Positions 18,315 to 25,306 of a DNA stretch of 42,239 nucleotides are shown here, piece by piece. The DNA comes from an uncultured beta proteobacterium (GTDB lineage: Bacteria; Pseudomonadota; Gammaproteobacteria; Burkholderiales; SG8-39). Numbering within the stretch: the first letter of the stretch is position 1; each line of letters begins with the position of its first letter. The notes under the pieces were generated by a model. It had not been told where the DNA came from, searched no databases, and saw only the letters and a list, made by a program, of their open reading frames with translations. Made by a program: the position numbers and the translations under genes. The stretch is taken from contig CAIOLO010000034.1 in assembly GCA_903859155.1 (NCBI GenBank), positions 1-42,239 of the forward strand, given 5' to 3'.

Positions 18315-19955
18315 CTAGCGCACATTGACCGGAAGTCCCACGGCGGGCTTGGGCACGGAATCGAGATCGGTCGAACCGATCAGCAGCTGTTTCCAGTAAT
18401 CCCATTCGGGGTAAGCGGCGGTCCGGCCCGCGGCAATAGCCGTGTCCGCAGGCGCCGCATCGAAGTAGCCCACCTCACCGCCCAGGGAGACGGCTAATTG
18501 CTGTATGCGTGCATTCATGCGCAGGTTATAGGCGTTGACGACCAGGCCGCGCAGCGACGCGTCGGCCATGGCTATGCCGTGTTCCAGCAGCATCGCGACC
18601 GGCGCCTTGCCCATGACATCGGCCAACGCGCGCCCGAGTTCTGGCGTGCTGATGCAATGCATGCAGGACACCGGCGAGGGCGCCCCGCCGGTGAACTGGG
18701 TGATGTCGTAGAGTGGAAAACCCGCGCCGATGAAGCGCGCCTTGTCCAGTACCGAGCGCAGCTTCACCGAGCTTTGTCCGAAAGTACGCAGCTCCGGTGT
18801 GTGCGCATGCAATATCGCCATGACTTCGGGCCGGGCTTTGTAGATTTGCGCATGGATGAAACGCTCCGAGTACTGCGCCACCCGCGCGCCGTTCACCGGG
18901 CGCGTGTCGAAATCGGTTTCGATGATGTCCGCGGCGGTAACCATGCCCGGCGCCAGATCGCGGGCGATGAAGAAATGGCCTGGATTGGCGCGGCTGCGCA
19001 CGCTGACGTGCGCCAGCCCGTCGGGCGTGAGCACGCCCATCTCCGGGGCCACCAGCAGGCGGTTGGCGATCACCAGGTCCTGGATGAGTTCCTTGTCCGA
19101 TTGCGGCGCCGGCGAAGGCCTGCCAGCCGGGATGCGCAGCATGTCGCGCGCACCCAGAAAATTGAAAAAGGCGCCGAAACGATCGACGCGCTCCGCGCCG
19201 CCGCTCGGCCCCAGATTGGAGCCGCCCGCTTCGGGGATCGCCTTGTCCCGGGTGATCGCAATGCCGGTCAACGACCCGCCGAGGCCGATTTCGAACAGGC
19301 GCTGTTCGGCCGCGGTGCGCAGCGACAGCGCCACCGGGATCAAATCCCGGCCGCTGCGTGCCACGGCGACGGCGCCCTGGCCAAATACCAGCGCCGCATC
19401 ACCCTGGCCCAGTGTCCGCGCGAGCGCGCCGCCGAGCGCCGCCGAATTCACGACACCGGCTCTTCCGCCGTCGACCTTGCGCATGTCGAATACCGGCACA
19501 CGGCGGTTGTTGCGCGGCAGCGGCACCGAACTGACCGAAAAAGCGACCAGTTCCGGCGTGGCGCCAAACGAGATCGCCATCACCTCCGGTCTTGCCTTAT
19601 AGACGCCGCCGTGAATGAAGCGCTCCTCGCCGGGAACCGGGCGATTGCCCTCGGCCGGTTGTCCGTCCAGGTCGACCTCGACAACGTCCCTGCCACTGAC
19701 CAGCGCCGCGGTGACATTGACCGCCATGAAAAAGCGATTCGGGTTCGCGCGGCTGCGAATACTGACGTTGCCGTAAGGACCCAGGACGCCCATTTCCCTG
19801 GAGGCCAGGATGCGGCTGACAAGAACCAGTTCTTCGGCTGGGGTGAGGACGGCTGCGACGGGTTCTGCAGACAGGAGCGGCGGCGAGACGATTGCGAACA
19901 GCAAAGCGGCCAGTACGGCGCGGACACTGCAAATGTTGAGTGCGTGTGGTTTCAA
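18315..19955 (-). CDS. Exported protein with two class II aldolase/adducin domains, the first degenerate
   Basis: 546 residues from a TTG start with GGGAGG six bases upstream; the longer frame has no such site. Residues 1-30 are a signal peptide (VRAVLAALLFAIVSPPLLSA). Two homologous class II aldolase domains follow (about 38-225 and 285-500). The second keeps the zinc ligands: His383 and His385 in ILHAHTPEL and His459 in LLEHGIAM. At the aligned places the first has Phe130, Ala132 (ISFGATPEL) and Gln193 (VFGQGAVAV), so it cannot bind metal the same way, although the ERFIH...YKARPEVMA segment is kept in both. Class II aldolases are normally single-domain cytoplasmic enzymes acting on sugar phosphates; a periplasmic tandem form is unusual. 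A small hairpin (AGCCGC/GCGGCT, 20012-20030) lies upstream. Confidence 0.85.
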   Translation of the reverse strand: MKPHALNICSVRAVLAALLFAIVSPPLLSAEPVAAVLTPAEELVLVSRILASREMGVLGPYGNVSIRSRANPNRFFMAVNVTAALVSGRDVVEVDLDGQPAEGNRPVPGEERFIHGGVYKARPEVMAISFGATPELVAFSVSSVPLPRNNRRVPVFDMRKVDGGRAGVVNSAALGGALARTLGQGDAALVFGQGAVAVARSGRDLIPVALSLRTAAEQRLFEIGLGGSLTGIAITRDKAIPEAGGSNLGPSGGAERVDRFGAFFNFLGARDMLRIPAGRPSPAPQSDKELIQDLVIANRLLVAPEMGVLTPDGLAHVSVRSRANPGHFFIARDLAPGMVTAADIIETDFDTRPVNGARVAQYSERFIHAQIYKARPEVMAILHAHTPELRTFGQSSVKLRSVLDKARFIGAGFPLYDITQFTGGAPSPVSCMHCISTPELGRALADVMGKAPVAMLLEHGIAMADASLRGLVVNAYNLRMNARIQQLAVSLGGEVGYFDAAPADTAIAAGRTAAYPEWDYWKQLLIGSTDLDSVPKPAVGLPVNVR

Positions 19956-20134
19956 GAAAGTCCTCCCAGAGTCGACAACCGCAATAATCCCATGCAATGC
20001 CTCAACCCCACAGCCGCCGCTTTCGCGGCTTTGACTTTGCCATCCAAACATCAGGCCAGATTTCAGCCGCATTCAATATTCCGCAAACGCACTATCCATG
20101 CGGCTTTCAGGCGCATTGGCCGGACCCAAGATCG

Positions 20135-21793
20135 CTACCGCCACGCATCAATGTTCACCGTCGGGTTTTCCTTGTTGAAGGTTCCCGGTCCGCGGCCGGC
20201 ATAACGACCACCGAACATTTTGTATATGCCCTGCGTTCCACCGCCGGTGACGACAATCTTGATGTCCTCCGGCGTGTACAACTGCACCAGTTCATCGGGC
20301 TTGGCCTTGAGGCGGCTGGCGTAGGGCTCGACACCGGCCACACCGTGCGGATGCACCAGCGTATTGATCCACTGGTCGTCCCAGTAATCGCGCGCGGGCA
20401 GCCATGCATTCTGCGCACACCATTCGATCAGCTTTTGCTTGGAATAGCCCAGTTCATCGAAACCGCGCGCCGCGATCGGATCCATCACGATCAGCGGCTG
20501 CTGGTAATGCTCCGCCGCGGTCAGGCAGCGGATGAATTTCGCCTGCCAGGAATCGCGCGGGCCGCAGCCGGATTGGGTGTACCAGCCGCCGAAGAATACG
20601 CTCACGGTCGAATCGGTTTTCTTGAAGCCGTTGTCAACGTGGAAGGGTGACCAAGGGCTGCGCTCTTCCGCTTCCGGAAAGCAGCAGGTATAAGCAAGGC
20701 CATTGCCCAGCGAACCCATGTAGGTTTCGCCTGGCACCGAACCGCCTTGGAGGTTCTGGGACAGGAGGCCGAAAGCGCGGCCGATGGTGGTGTTGGCATG
20801 ATTGTAGGGACCGAGCGCCCCGATCCCCGAATTCATTTCGATTTCGTCGCGGATCGGACCGTTGACCACAGAGATTGTTGCGAATGAAGTGGTGCTGCTG
20901 GAGCGCGCGGTGACGCCACTGGCCGACATCGCAAGAATCACCGGAAGGTATTCCGGCCGCGCACCCGCCATCACCGCGTTGACCGCAACCTTCTCGACAT
21001 CGAATTCCCAGAACTCGCGGAACGCGGTCGGGCGCAACTTGCCGATGATCTTGTCACGCGCGATGCGCGTTCCCTTCAACATCCGCTCGACACGCTCTTC
21101 GGTGGGCAGCACGACAGGCAGAAAATCCGTCCAGTGGCTGCGCATGAACAGTTCGTGCAGGTTTTCCTCGGAGTCAGGCTCGAGCAGCCGCGGGGTCGAT
21201 CGGTCAAGTCCGGCGCCTTTGAGATCCTCCTGGTCAAGCGGCCTGGTCAGGCCCTCGATCATTTCCTGTATGAACGGACGCTTCGAGACCGGATCGGTGC
21301 CCTCGATATAGGCGCGCAACTGGTCCGGTGTCTGGCCGACCAGCGGCTGCGGCACGAACACCTGCCGCGTGCGCGGCATGCCGTTGGATATTGCCGTGGC
21401 CCTGGCGAGCCGCGCGAACACATGCGTGTGCACTGCAATGGTGGGAATGCCGCACTGCTCCAGGGACATCGCCAACCCCACGACCGTGGGGCTGCAGGTG
21501 CTTCAAAGGCCGACGCCCAATATGGCGGCGTTGCCTTCGGCGGCAATCTTCGCGCGCATGCCAGGATCGTCGACCCAACTCTCTCGCGGCGAAATTTTCC
21601 GGGTCACCACCTTGGGCAGATGCGCAGCGAACCATAGCCGCAACTGCTCCATAAAGGCGTCCGAATTGTCGAACAGGCAATCGACCAGGTAGATGATCTT
21701 GCCGTCGAGGCTTTCAAGCCGTGGCGCAAGGCGCTTGCCGACAACCTTGGGCGGATAACCGCGGGGGTCGTGGACTTTGACAAAATTGCTCAT
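20135..21793 (-). CDS. Selenoprotein: UGSC-like domain (USTC motif) fused to a large conserved domain
   Basis: 552 residues if the in-frame TGA (complement of 21503-21505) is read as selenocysteine 97. The sequence around it is AILGVGLUSTCSPTVVG, a U-x-x-C redox motif. A perfect stem-loop begins 11 nt after the TGA (separate entry). The ATG has AGGAGAG upstream. Residues 1 to about 200 resemble the neighbouring UGSC protein; from about 215 to the end the protein is homologous to the thioredoxin fusion (FLPVVLPTEERVERMLKGTR here against GLPVVPPTRERVLEMLQGTR there; VNAVMAGARPEYLPVILA against ISAVMAGCKPEYFPVVLA). No signal peptide, so cytoplasmic. Reaction unknown; redox chemistry is inferred from Sec. 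The alternative, a nonsense mutation, is hard to reconcile with the same arrangement in the adjacent paralogue. Confidence 0.85.
21476..21491 (-). promoter_or_regulatory. Bacterial SECIS element of the USTC selenoprotein
   Basis: Reading the minus strand, TGA is followed by 11 nt (AGCACCTGCAG) and then CCCCAC-GGTC-GTGGGG, a perfect 6-bp stem with GGTC loop. E. coli fdhF SECIS also starts its minimal stem 11 nt after the UGA and shows GGUC in its loop, the part bound by SelB. The hairpin lies within coding sequence. Confidence 0.8.
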
Positions 21794-22105
21794 AGGGTGC
21801 TCTCCTGATAAACGTTAGTCACGTACCAGCCAAGTGTTGACAATTCTGGCAAAGAACCAGGGTTTGTATGCGTCCCGCCAATTTGTAAAGTTTCGCCTTT
21901 GCAACTTTACAAATTGGCGGGAAAAGTGGCATCAACGACGCCCTGTTTGCTTCCGGCTCCGCCGGCTTAGGGAAGTTATCCCATCCGCCGCCTTCGCCCG
22001 GCAAACCATGGTTCCGCGATATTTCAGCCGCCAAGTCTGCCCAGAATACGCGCTACCCCGCTTTTGGGGACGCTGATTTCATTCAAATCCCGACCCGCCG
22101 CAGGG
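21794..22105. other. 312-bp gap between the two selenoprotein genes
   Basis: No gene is supported here. It contains the 20-bp inverted repeat at 21873-21922 and the Shine-Dalgarno AGGAGAG of the downstream selenoprotein. The gap is much longer than the other spacers of this operon, so it may carry a promoter, an attenuator or an inserted repeat. Confidence 0.6.
21873..21922. repeat. Perfect 20-bp inverted repeat with 10-nt loop
   Basis: Plus-strand 21873-21892 (begins TCCCGCCAATTT, ends AAAGTT) is the exact reverse complement of 21903-21922; the loop is TCGCCTTTGC. The arm is more AT-rich than its surroundings. No T-run follows on either strand, so it is not a standard terminator. It could be a mini-element (MITE/REP-like), an RNA structure controlling the downstream selenoprotein, or a protein-binding site. 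Confidence 0.85.
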
Positions 22106-22633
22106 TCAGCCCTGACTTCCGGCTGCGCGCAGTATGGCCTCGAATGCCCGGTCGGCCAGCGCATGCATTTCCGCATCGGTTCTGTCCTGGATCGGATGCG
22201 GCACGAATACCACCGCAGGATCGTAGGCCAGGCCGGCGTTCTGCGCCACTGCGGCAGAAATGAATTCGCTCGATGCGATGCCGACCCCGATCAAGCCGCG
22301 GTCCTCCATGTCTTTGATGTCGTGCATACAGCACGACGTGCAGGAGCCTCAATCGGCCAGCGCTTCGACGACGATGTCGCACTCGCGTGCGATCTTCTGC
22401 TTGAGCTCAGTCGGGGCCAGAATCGAGAAACGTGCCTTGGCATAGCGGTTCACCGGGTGGCCGCGCGAGCGCAGCAGCTGCTCGATGCGGTCGAGGAACA
22501 CATTGCCGCGCGCCTTGTTGATGTCGAGCAGCCCGAAGCGCGCCGCGTCGATAGAAGCGGGTCGCGCGCGCCTTGCGCGCACCACTGGCGCGCGCTCAGG
22601 GGTGGGATCGAGCAGGATCAGGTCCTCGCTCAT
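22106..22633 (-). CDS. UGSC-family selenoprotein
   Basis: 175 residues with Sec95 encoded by TGA (complement of 22349-22351). The context reads EALADUGSCTSCCMHD, the exact UGSC motif that names a known (seleno)protein family; some homologues are expected to carry Cys instead. Read as a stop, the gene would give two fragments in the same frame, both needed for the fold: FGLLDINKARGNVF before and GLIGVGIASSEFISAA after. A perfect stem-loop begins 11 nt downstream of the TGA. The ATG has AAGGAG upstream and overlaps the stop of the thioredoxin fusion as ATGA, so the two are translationally coupled. Sec plus three nearby cysteines suggest a redox or selenenylsulfide role; the substrate is unknown. 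Confidence 0.9.
22319..22337 (-). promoter_or_regulatory. Bacterial SECIS element of the UGSC selenoprotein
   Basis: On the minus strand the TGA is followed by GGCTCCTGCAC (11 nt), then GTCGTGC-TGTAT-GCACGAC, a perfect 7-bp stem with a 5-nt loop containing GU. Spacing equals that of the second selenoprotein and of E. coli fdhF. The element is inside the reading frame, as in other bacterial selenoprotein mRNAs. Confidence 0.8.
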
Positions 22634-24123
22634 GAGACGATCTCCTTGGTGATGGACTGGATGGTGATCGAACCCAGTCCGGAAATGATGCCGGAAAATT
22701 TTCCTGCACCGCCCCCGGCGCGCACGATATCGATGCCGTTGGGATACTTCGGGATCAAATCATCGGGACGCAGTGTGGCCGGCAACCCGACCGGCATGCC
22801 GGGGTAGGTCGGAATGGTGCCGCCCTGGCGGCCGATCGCATCGGGCGGAAAGCCCGGCTCGGTGCCGCCATGGCCGCGCAGCATCTCGCGCACCGGAATC
22901 TGGAGCAGGCCCTGCAGCTCGCTCTTGAGGCGCTGCTTGGACCATCCCGCCGCATGGAATACCGCAGCGTGTTCGGGCGTGACAACCAGAACCGCGGAAA
23001 CGGTATAGGTGTGTTTGGGATGATGTATGACGCGCAGCACCGCGGCAAAGGAGCGCGCCAGCGACTCGGGCGTACGCGATATCTCGTCCATGACCGGGGT
23101 CACGCCTTCGCCGGAAAACAGGGTCACCGTTGAGGCAGTGGCCGGGAAACCGCGCTCGACGGCCAGCGAATCCCAGGGGTCGTCCTCGTCCTCGGCGAAG
23201 CAGAAAGTGTACTTGCCAGGATTGCCCAGCACCGCGCGGTCGATTTCTCCAGGCCGGCCGCCGCCGAAATTGCGGATCAGGAGCTGCAGCGCGCGACCAA
23301 TGGTTGCGTTGGCACGGTTGCCCTGCCCCAGCGCGTTGATCTTGCAGTTCATGCCGATTGCGCGCGCGATGGGTCCGTTGACCACGATCACAGGGCCGAC
23401 GAAATTGGTGGTGCAGATGACACCATGCAGTCCGTACTCCGGAACCAGGACGGCTTCGATGGCCGCCAGCACCACCGGAAAGTACTCCGGCTTGCATCCG
23501 GCCATCACCGCGGAGATGGCCGCTTTTTCCACCGTGCACTCGATCAGGTCGGTTGGAATCTGGCCGATGACCTCGCTTGCGGCGCGGCGCGTACCCTGCA
23601 GCATCTCGAGCACGCGTTCGCGTGTCGGGGGCACCACCGGCAACCCGTCGCTCCAGCCGCGCTCATAACAGTACTCGATCGGGTCAACCGAGGCCGGCAC
23701 CGTGATGCCGCGCGATCTAAAGCGCGCCTCGCCATAGCGCACCGCCAGGCGGCTGGGCATGCCCGGGTCCTGCGTCTTGGAGCCGCAGCCCGGACGCGAC
23801 TCAGGCAGGTCCGCGCCAAGGTGAGGCACGCCGGACACGCTTTCCCATTCGCCCCTGTGCCAGCCGAAGGCGCGTGCGACTTCGCGCCCGTCACGGATGC
23901 GAATGAGGGTCGGGACGATATCAATATTGAGATGAAACGAGCCCTCGAGCCCGCTGTCGTCGATGACCTGCGTGATTCCCGATGGGAATGCGGGATCGTC
24001 CTGGCTGTACGCGACAAAGGCTGCGGCCCCGGCTGCGAGCCGCTGCAACACCGGCTCTATCAGCGCACAGGTGGGACAGTCGCGCTTGACGACCGCGACA
24101 AGGCCGTCGGGAAAATTCTTCAT
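22630..24123 (-). CDS. Thioredoxin-like domain fused to the large domain shared with the USTC selenoprotein
   Basis: 497 residues from ATG 24123 (a GTG sits one codon upstream). Residues 1 to about 95 look thioredoxin-like: LVAVVKRDCPTCALIEPVL carries a CPTC redox centre and VPTLIRIRDGREVARAFGW matches the cis-Pro and following strand. From about residue 145 it aligns along its length with the C-terminal two thirds of the USTC selenoprotein, including NATIGRALQLLIRNFGGG against NTTIGRAFGLLSQNLQGG, and GWSKQRL against GYSKQKL. It lacks Sec itself. The stop overlaps the UGSC gene start, so it is likely the reducing partner or co-subunit of the selenoprotein (inference). It starts 45 nt after the Bug gene. 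Confidence 0.85.
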   Translation of the reverse strand: MKNFPDGLVAVVKRDCPTCALIEPVLQRLAAGAAAFVAYSQDDPAFPSGITQVIDDSGLEGSFHLNIDIVPTLIRIRDGREVARAFGWHRGEWESVSGVPHLGADLPESRPGCGSKTQDPGMPSRLAVRYGEARFRSRGITVPASVDPIEYCYERGWSDGLPVVPPTRERVLEMLQGTRRAASEVIGQIPTDLIECTVEKAAISAVMAGCKPEYFPVVLAAIEAVLVPEYGLHGVICTTNFVGPVIVVNGPIARAIGMNCKINALGQGNRANATIGRALQLLIRNFGGGRPGEIDRAVLGNPGKYTFCFAEDEDDPWDSLAVERGFPATASTVTLFSGEGVTPVMDEISRTPESLARSFAAVLRVIHHPKHTYTVSAVLVVTPEHAAVFHAAGWSKQRLKSELQGLLQIPVREMLRGHGGTEPGFPPDAIGRQGGTIPTYPGMPVGLPATLRPDDLIPKYPNGIDIVRAGGGAGKFSGIISGLGSITIQSITKEIVS

Positions 24124-24168
24124 CACTGAACCTGCTGATCATCCACTGGTGACCGCCACGGCACGGGT

Positions 24169-25149
24169 TTATTCAAACTTGATTCCCGAAGCCTTCGCCA
24201 CCTTGGTCCAGCGATCGATCTCCGCCCGTATCATGGCGTCGAACTCCTCGGGTGAATTGACCACCGGGTCCAGCCCCAGCTCGGCCAGGCTCTTGGTCAC
24301 ATCCGGCATCTGCAGCACCCTGCGGAAATCGGCGTTGAGCCTGCGCACGATGTCGCGCGGCGTGGCGCTGGGCACCACCACGCCGTTGATGCTGAGGGCG
24401 CTGAATCCCGGCAAGGTCTCTGCCACCGTCTGGATGCCCGGCGCCGAAGGGTCGGGCTTCGCGCTGGTCACCGCGATGCCCTTCATCTTGCCGGCTTTGA
24501 CGTATCGGTAAAGGCCGAATACGGGATCGAACTGCAGGTCGATGCGGCCGGCCATCAGTTCGGGATAAGCCTGCGCGCCGCCCTTGAAAGGCACGTGCAG
24601 CATGTCGATGCCGGCCATGCTCTTGAGGAGTTCGCCCGCCAGATGCATGGAACTGCCTATGCCCGGGGTTCCATAAGTCAGCTTGCCAGGATTTTTCTTG
24701 GCGAATGCAATCAGTTCGGCGATGTTATTGGCTGGCAGCATCGGTGAAGAGGCGATCAGGATCGACGATGTGGCCGTCAAGGTAACGCCTGAGAGGTCCT
24801 TGACGGTGTCGTAGGGCATCTTCGGCTGCAGGGCGGGCAGAATCACCAGTGGCGTCGCCGCGAGGCAGATGGTGTATCCGTCGGGGGCGGCCTTGGCGGT
24901 GAAATCCATGCCCATCAGCGTGCCCCCGCCCGCCTTGTATTCGACGATGACCGGCTGGGACCAGAGTTCCTGCAGCTTGTTCGCGTACAGGCGCCCCTGG
25001 ATGTCGATCGAGCCGCCCGGAGGATTCGGAACGATCAGCGTCACCACTTTGGTCGGGAAATTCTGCGCGCCGGCGAAACCCGATGCGACGACCCCCAGCA
25101 CGAACAACGAAAGAACCCCGATACGAACGAGCAATTTTGAACACGCCAT
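24169..25149 (-). CDS. Bug-family TTT substrate-binding protein
   Basis: 326 residues from an ATG preceded by GAGGAGGCAAC. The signal peptide (LLVRIGVLSLFVLGVVASGFAGAQ) is followed by the family opening FPTKVVTLIVPNPPGG and later MLHVPFKGGAQAYPELMAG, the usual Bug motif. It is the first gene of the probable Bug/thioredoxin-fusion/UGSC/USTC operon and is divergent from ilvD-like 25307. TTT receptors bind carboxylates and related small molecules; no TctA/TctB membrane genes lie nearby. Its position suggests it brings in, or senses, the substrate of the selenoprotein module. Confidence 0.9.
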   Translation of the reverse strand: MACSKLLVRIGVLSLFVLGVVASGFAGAQNFPTKVVTLIVPNPPGGSIDIQGRLYANKLQELWSQPVIVEYKAGGGTLMGMDFTAKAAPDGYTICLAATPLVILPALQPKMPYDTVKDLSGVTLTATSSILIASSPMLPANNIAELIAFAKKNPGKLTYGTPGIGSSMHLAGELLKSMAGIDMLHVPFKGGAQAYPELMAGRIDLQFDPVFGLYRYVKAGKMKGIAVTSAKPDPSAPGIQTVAETLPGFSALSINGVVVPSATPRDIVRRLNADFRRVLQMPDVTKSLAELGLDPVVNSPEEFDAMIRAEIDRWTKVAKASGIKFE

Positions 25150-25221
25150 GTTGCCTCCTCGCCTCATGTCTGTTGTATTCTCGGAATCAACTTCAGAATG
25201 ACCGAAACGACCACCGTGTCA

Positions 25222-25252
25222 GGGAAGCGTGACGGAACGTTTCCCCTTTTTT
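25222..25252 (+). terminator. Intrinsic-terminator-like hairpin in the leader of the ilvD-like gene
   Basis: GGGAAGCGT (25222-25230), loop GACGGA, ACGTTTCCC (25237-25245): nine pairs including one G-U, followed by C and TTTTTT (25247-25252). It points along plus and lies 54 nt before the dehydratase ATG, where no plus-strand gene ends. It could attenuate transcription into the dehydratase or block stray transcription from the divergent promoter. Confidence 0.65.
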
Positions 25253-25306
25253 GCAATGCGCTCTCAGCATACTCACCCACCGCCGTAACGGCAAGGAGAA
25301 CCAACC

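Noticed and set aside
20012-20030. Hairpin AGCCGC/GCGGCT as terminator of the USTC gene
   Set aside because: In the transcribed (minus) direction it is not followed by a T-run; kept only as a remark under the aldolase.
18498-20204. Plus-strand open frame of 568 codons
   Set aside because: Antisense to the tandem aldolase, no recognisable domain, His/Arg-rich shadow pattern.
21503-21505. TGA read as a nonsense mutation or sequencing error in the USTC gene
   Set aside because: The frame continues with conserved sequence, the adjacent paralogue has TGA at the same place, and both have a hairpin 11 nt downstream.
22349-22351. TGA read as the true end of a 94-residue protein
   Set aside because: The next codons give GSC of the UGSC motif and about 80 more conserved-looking residues in the same frame, with a perfect SECIS-like stem.
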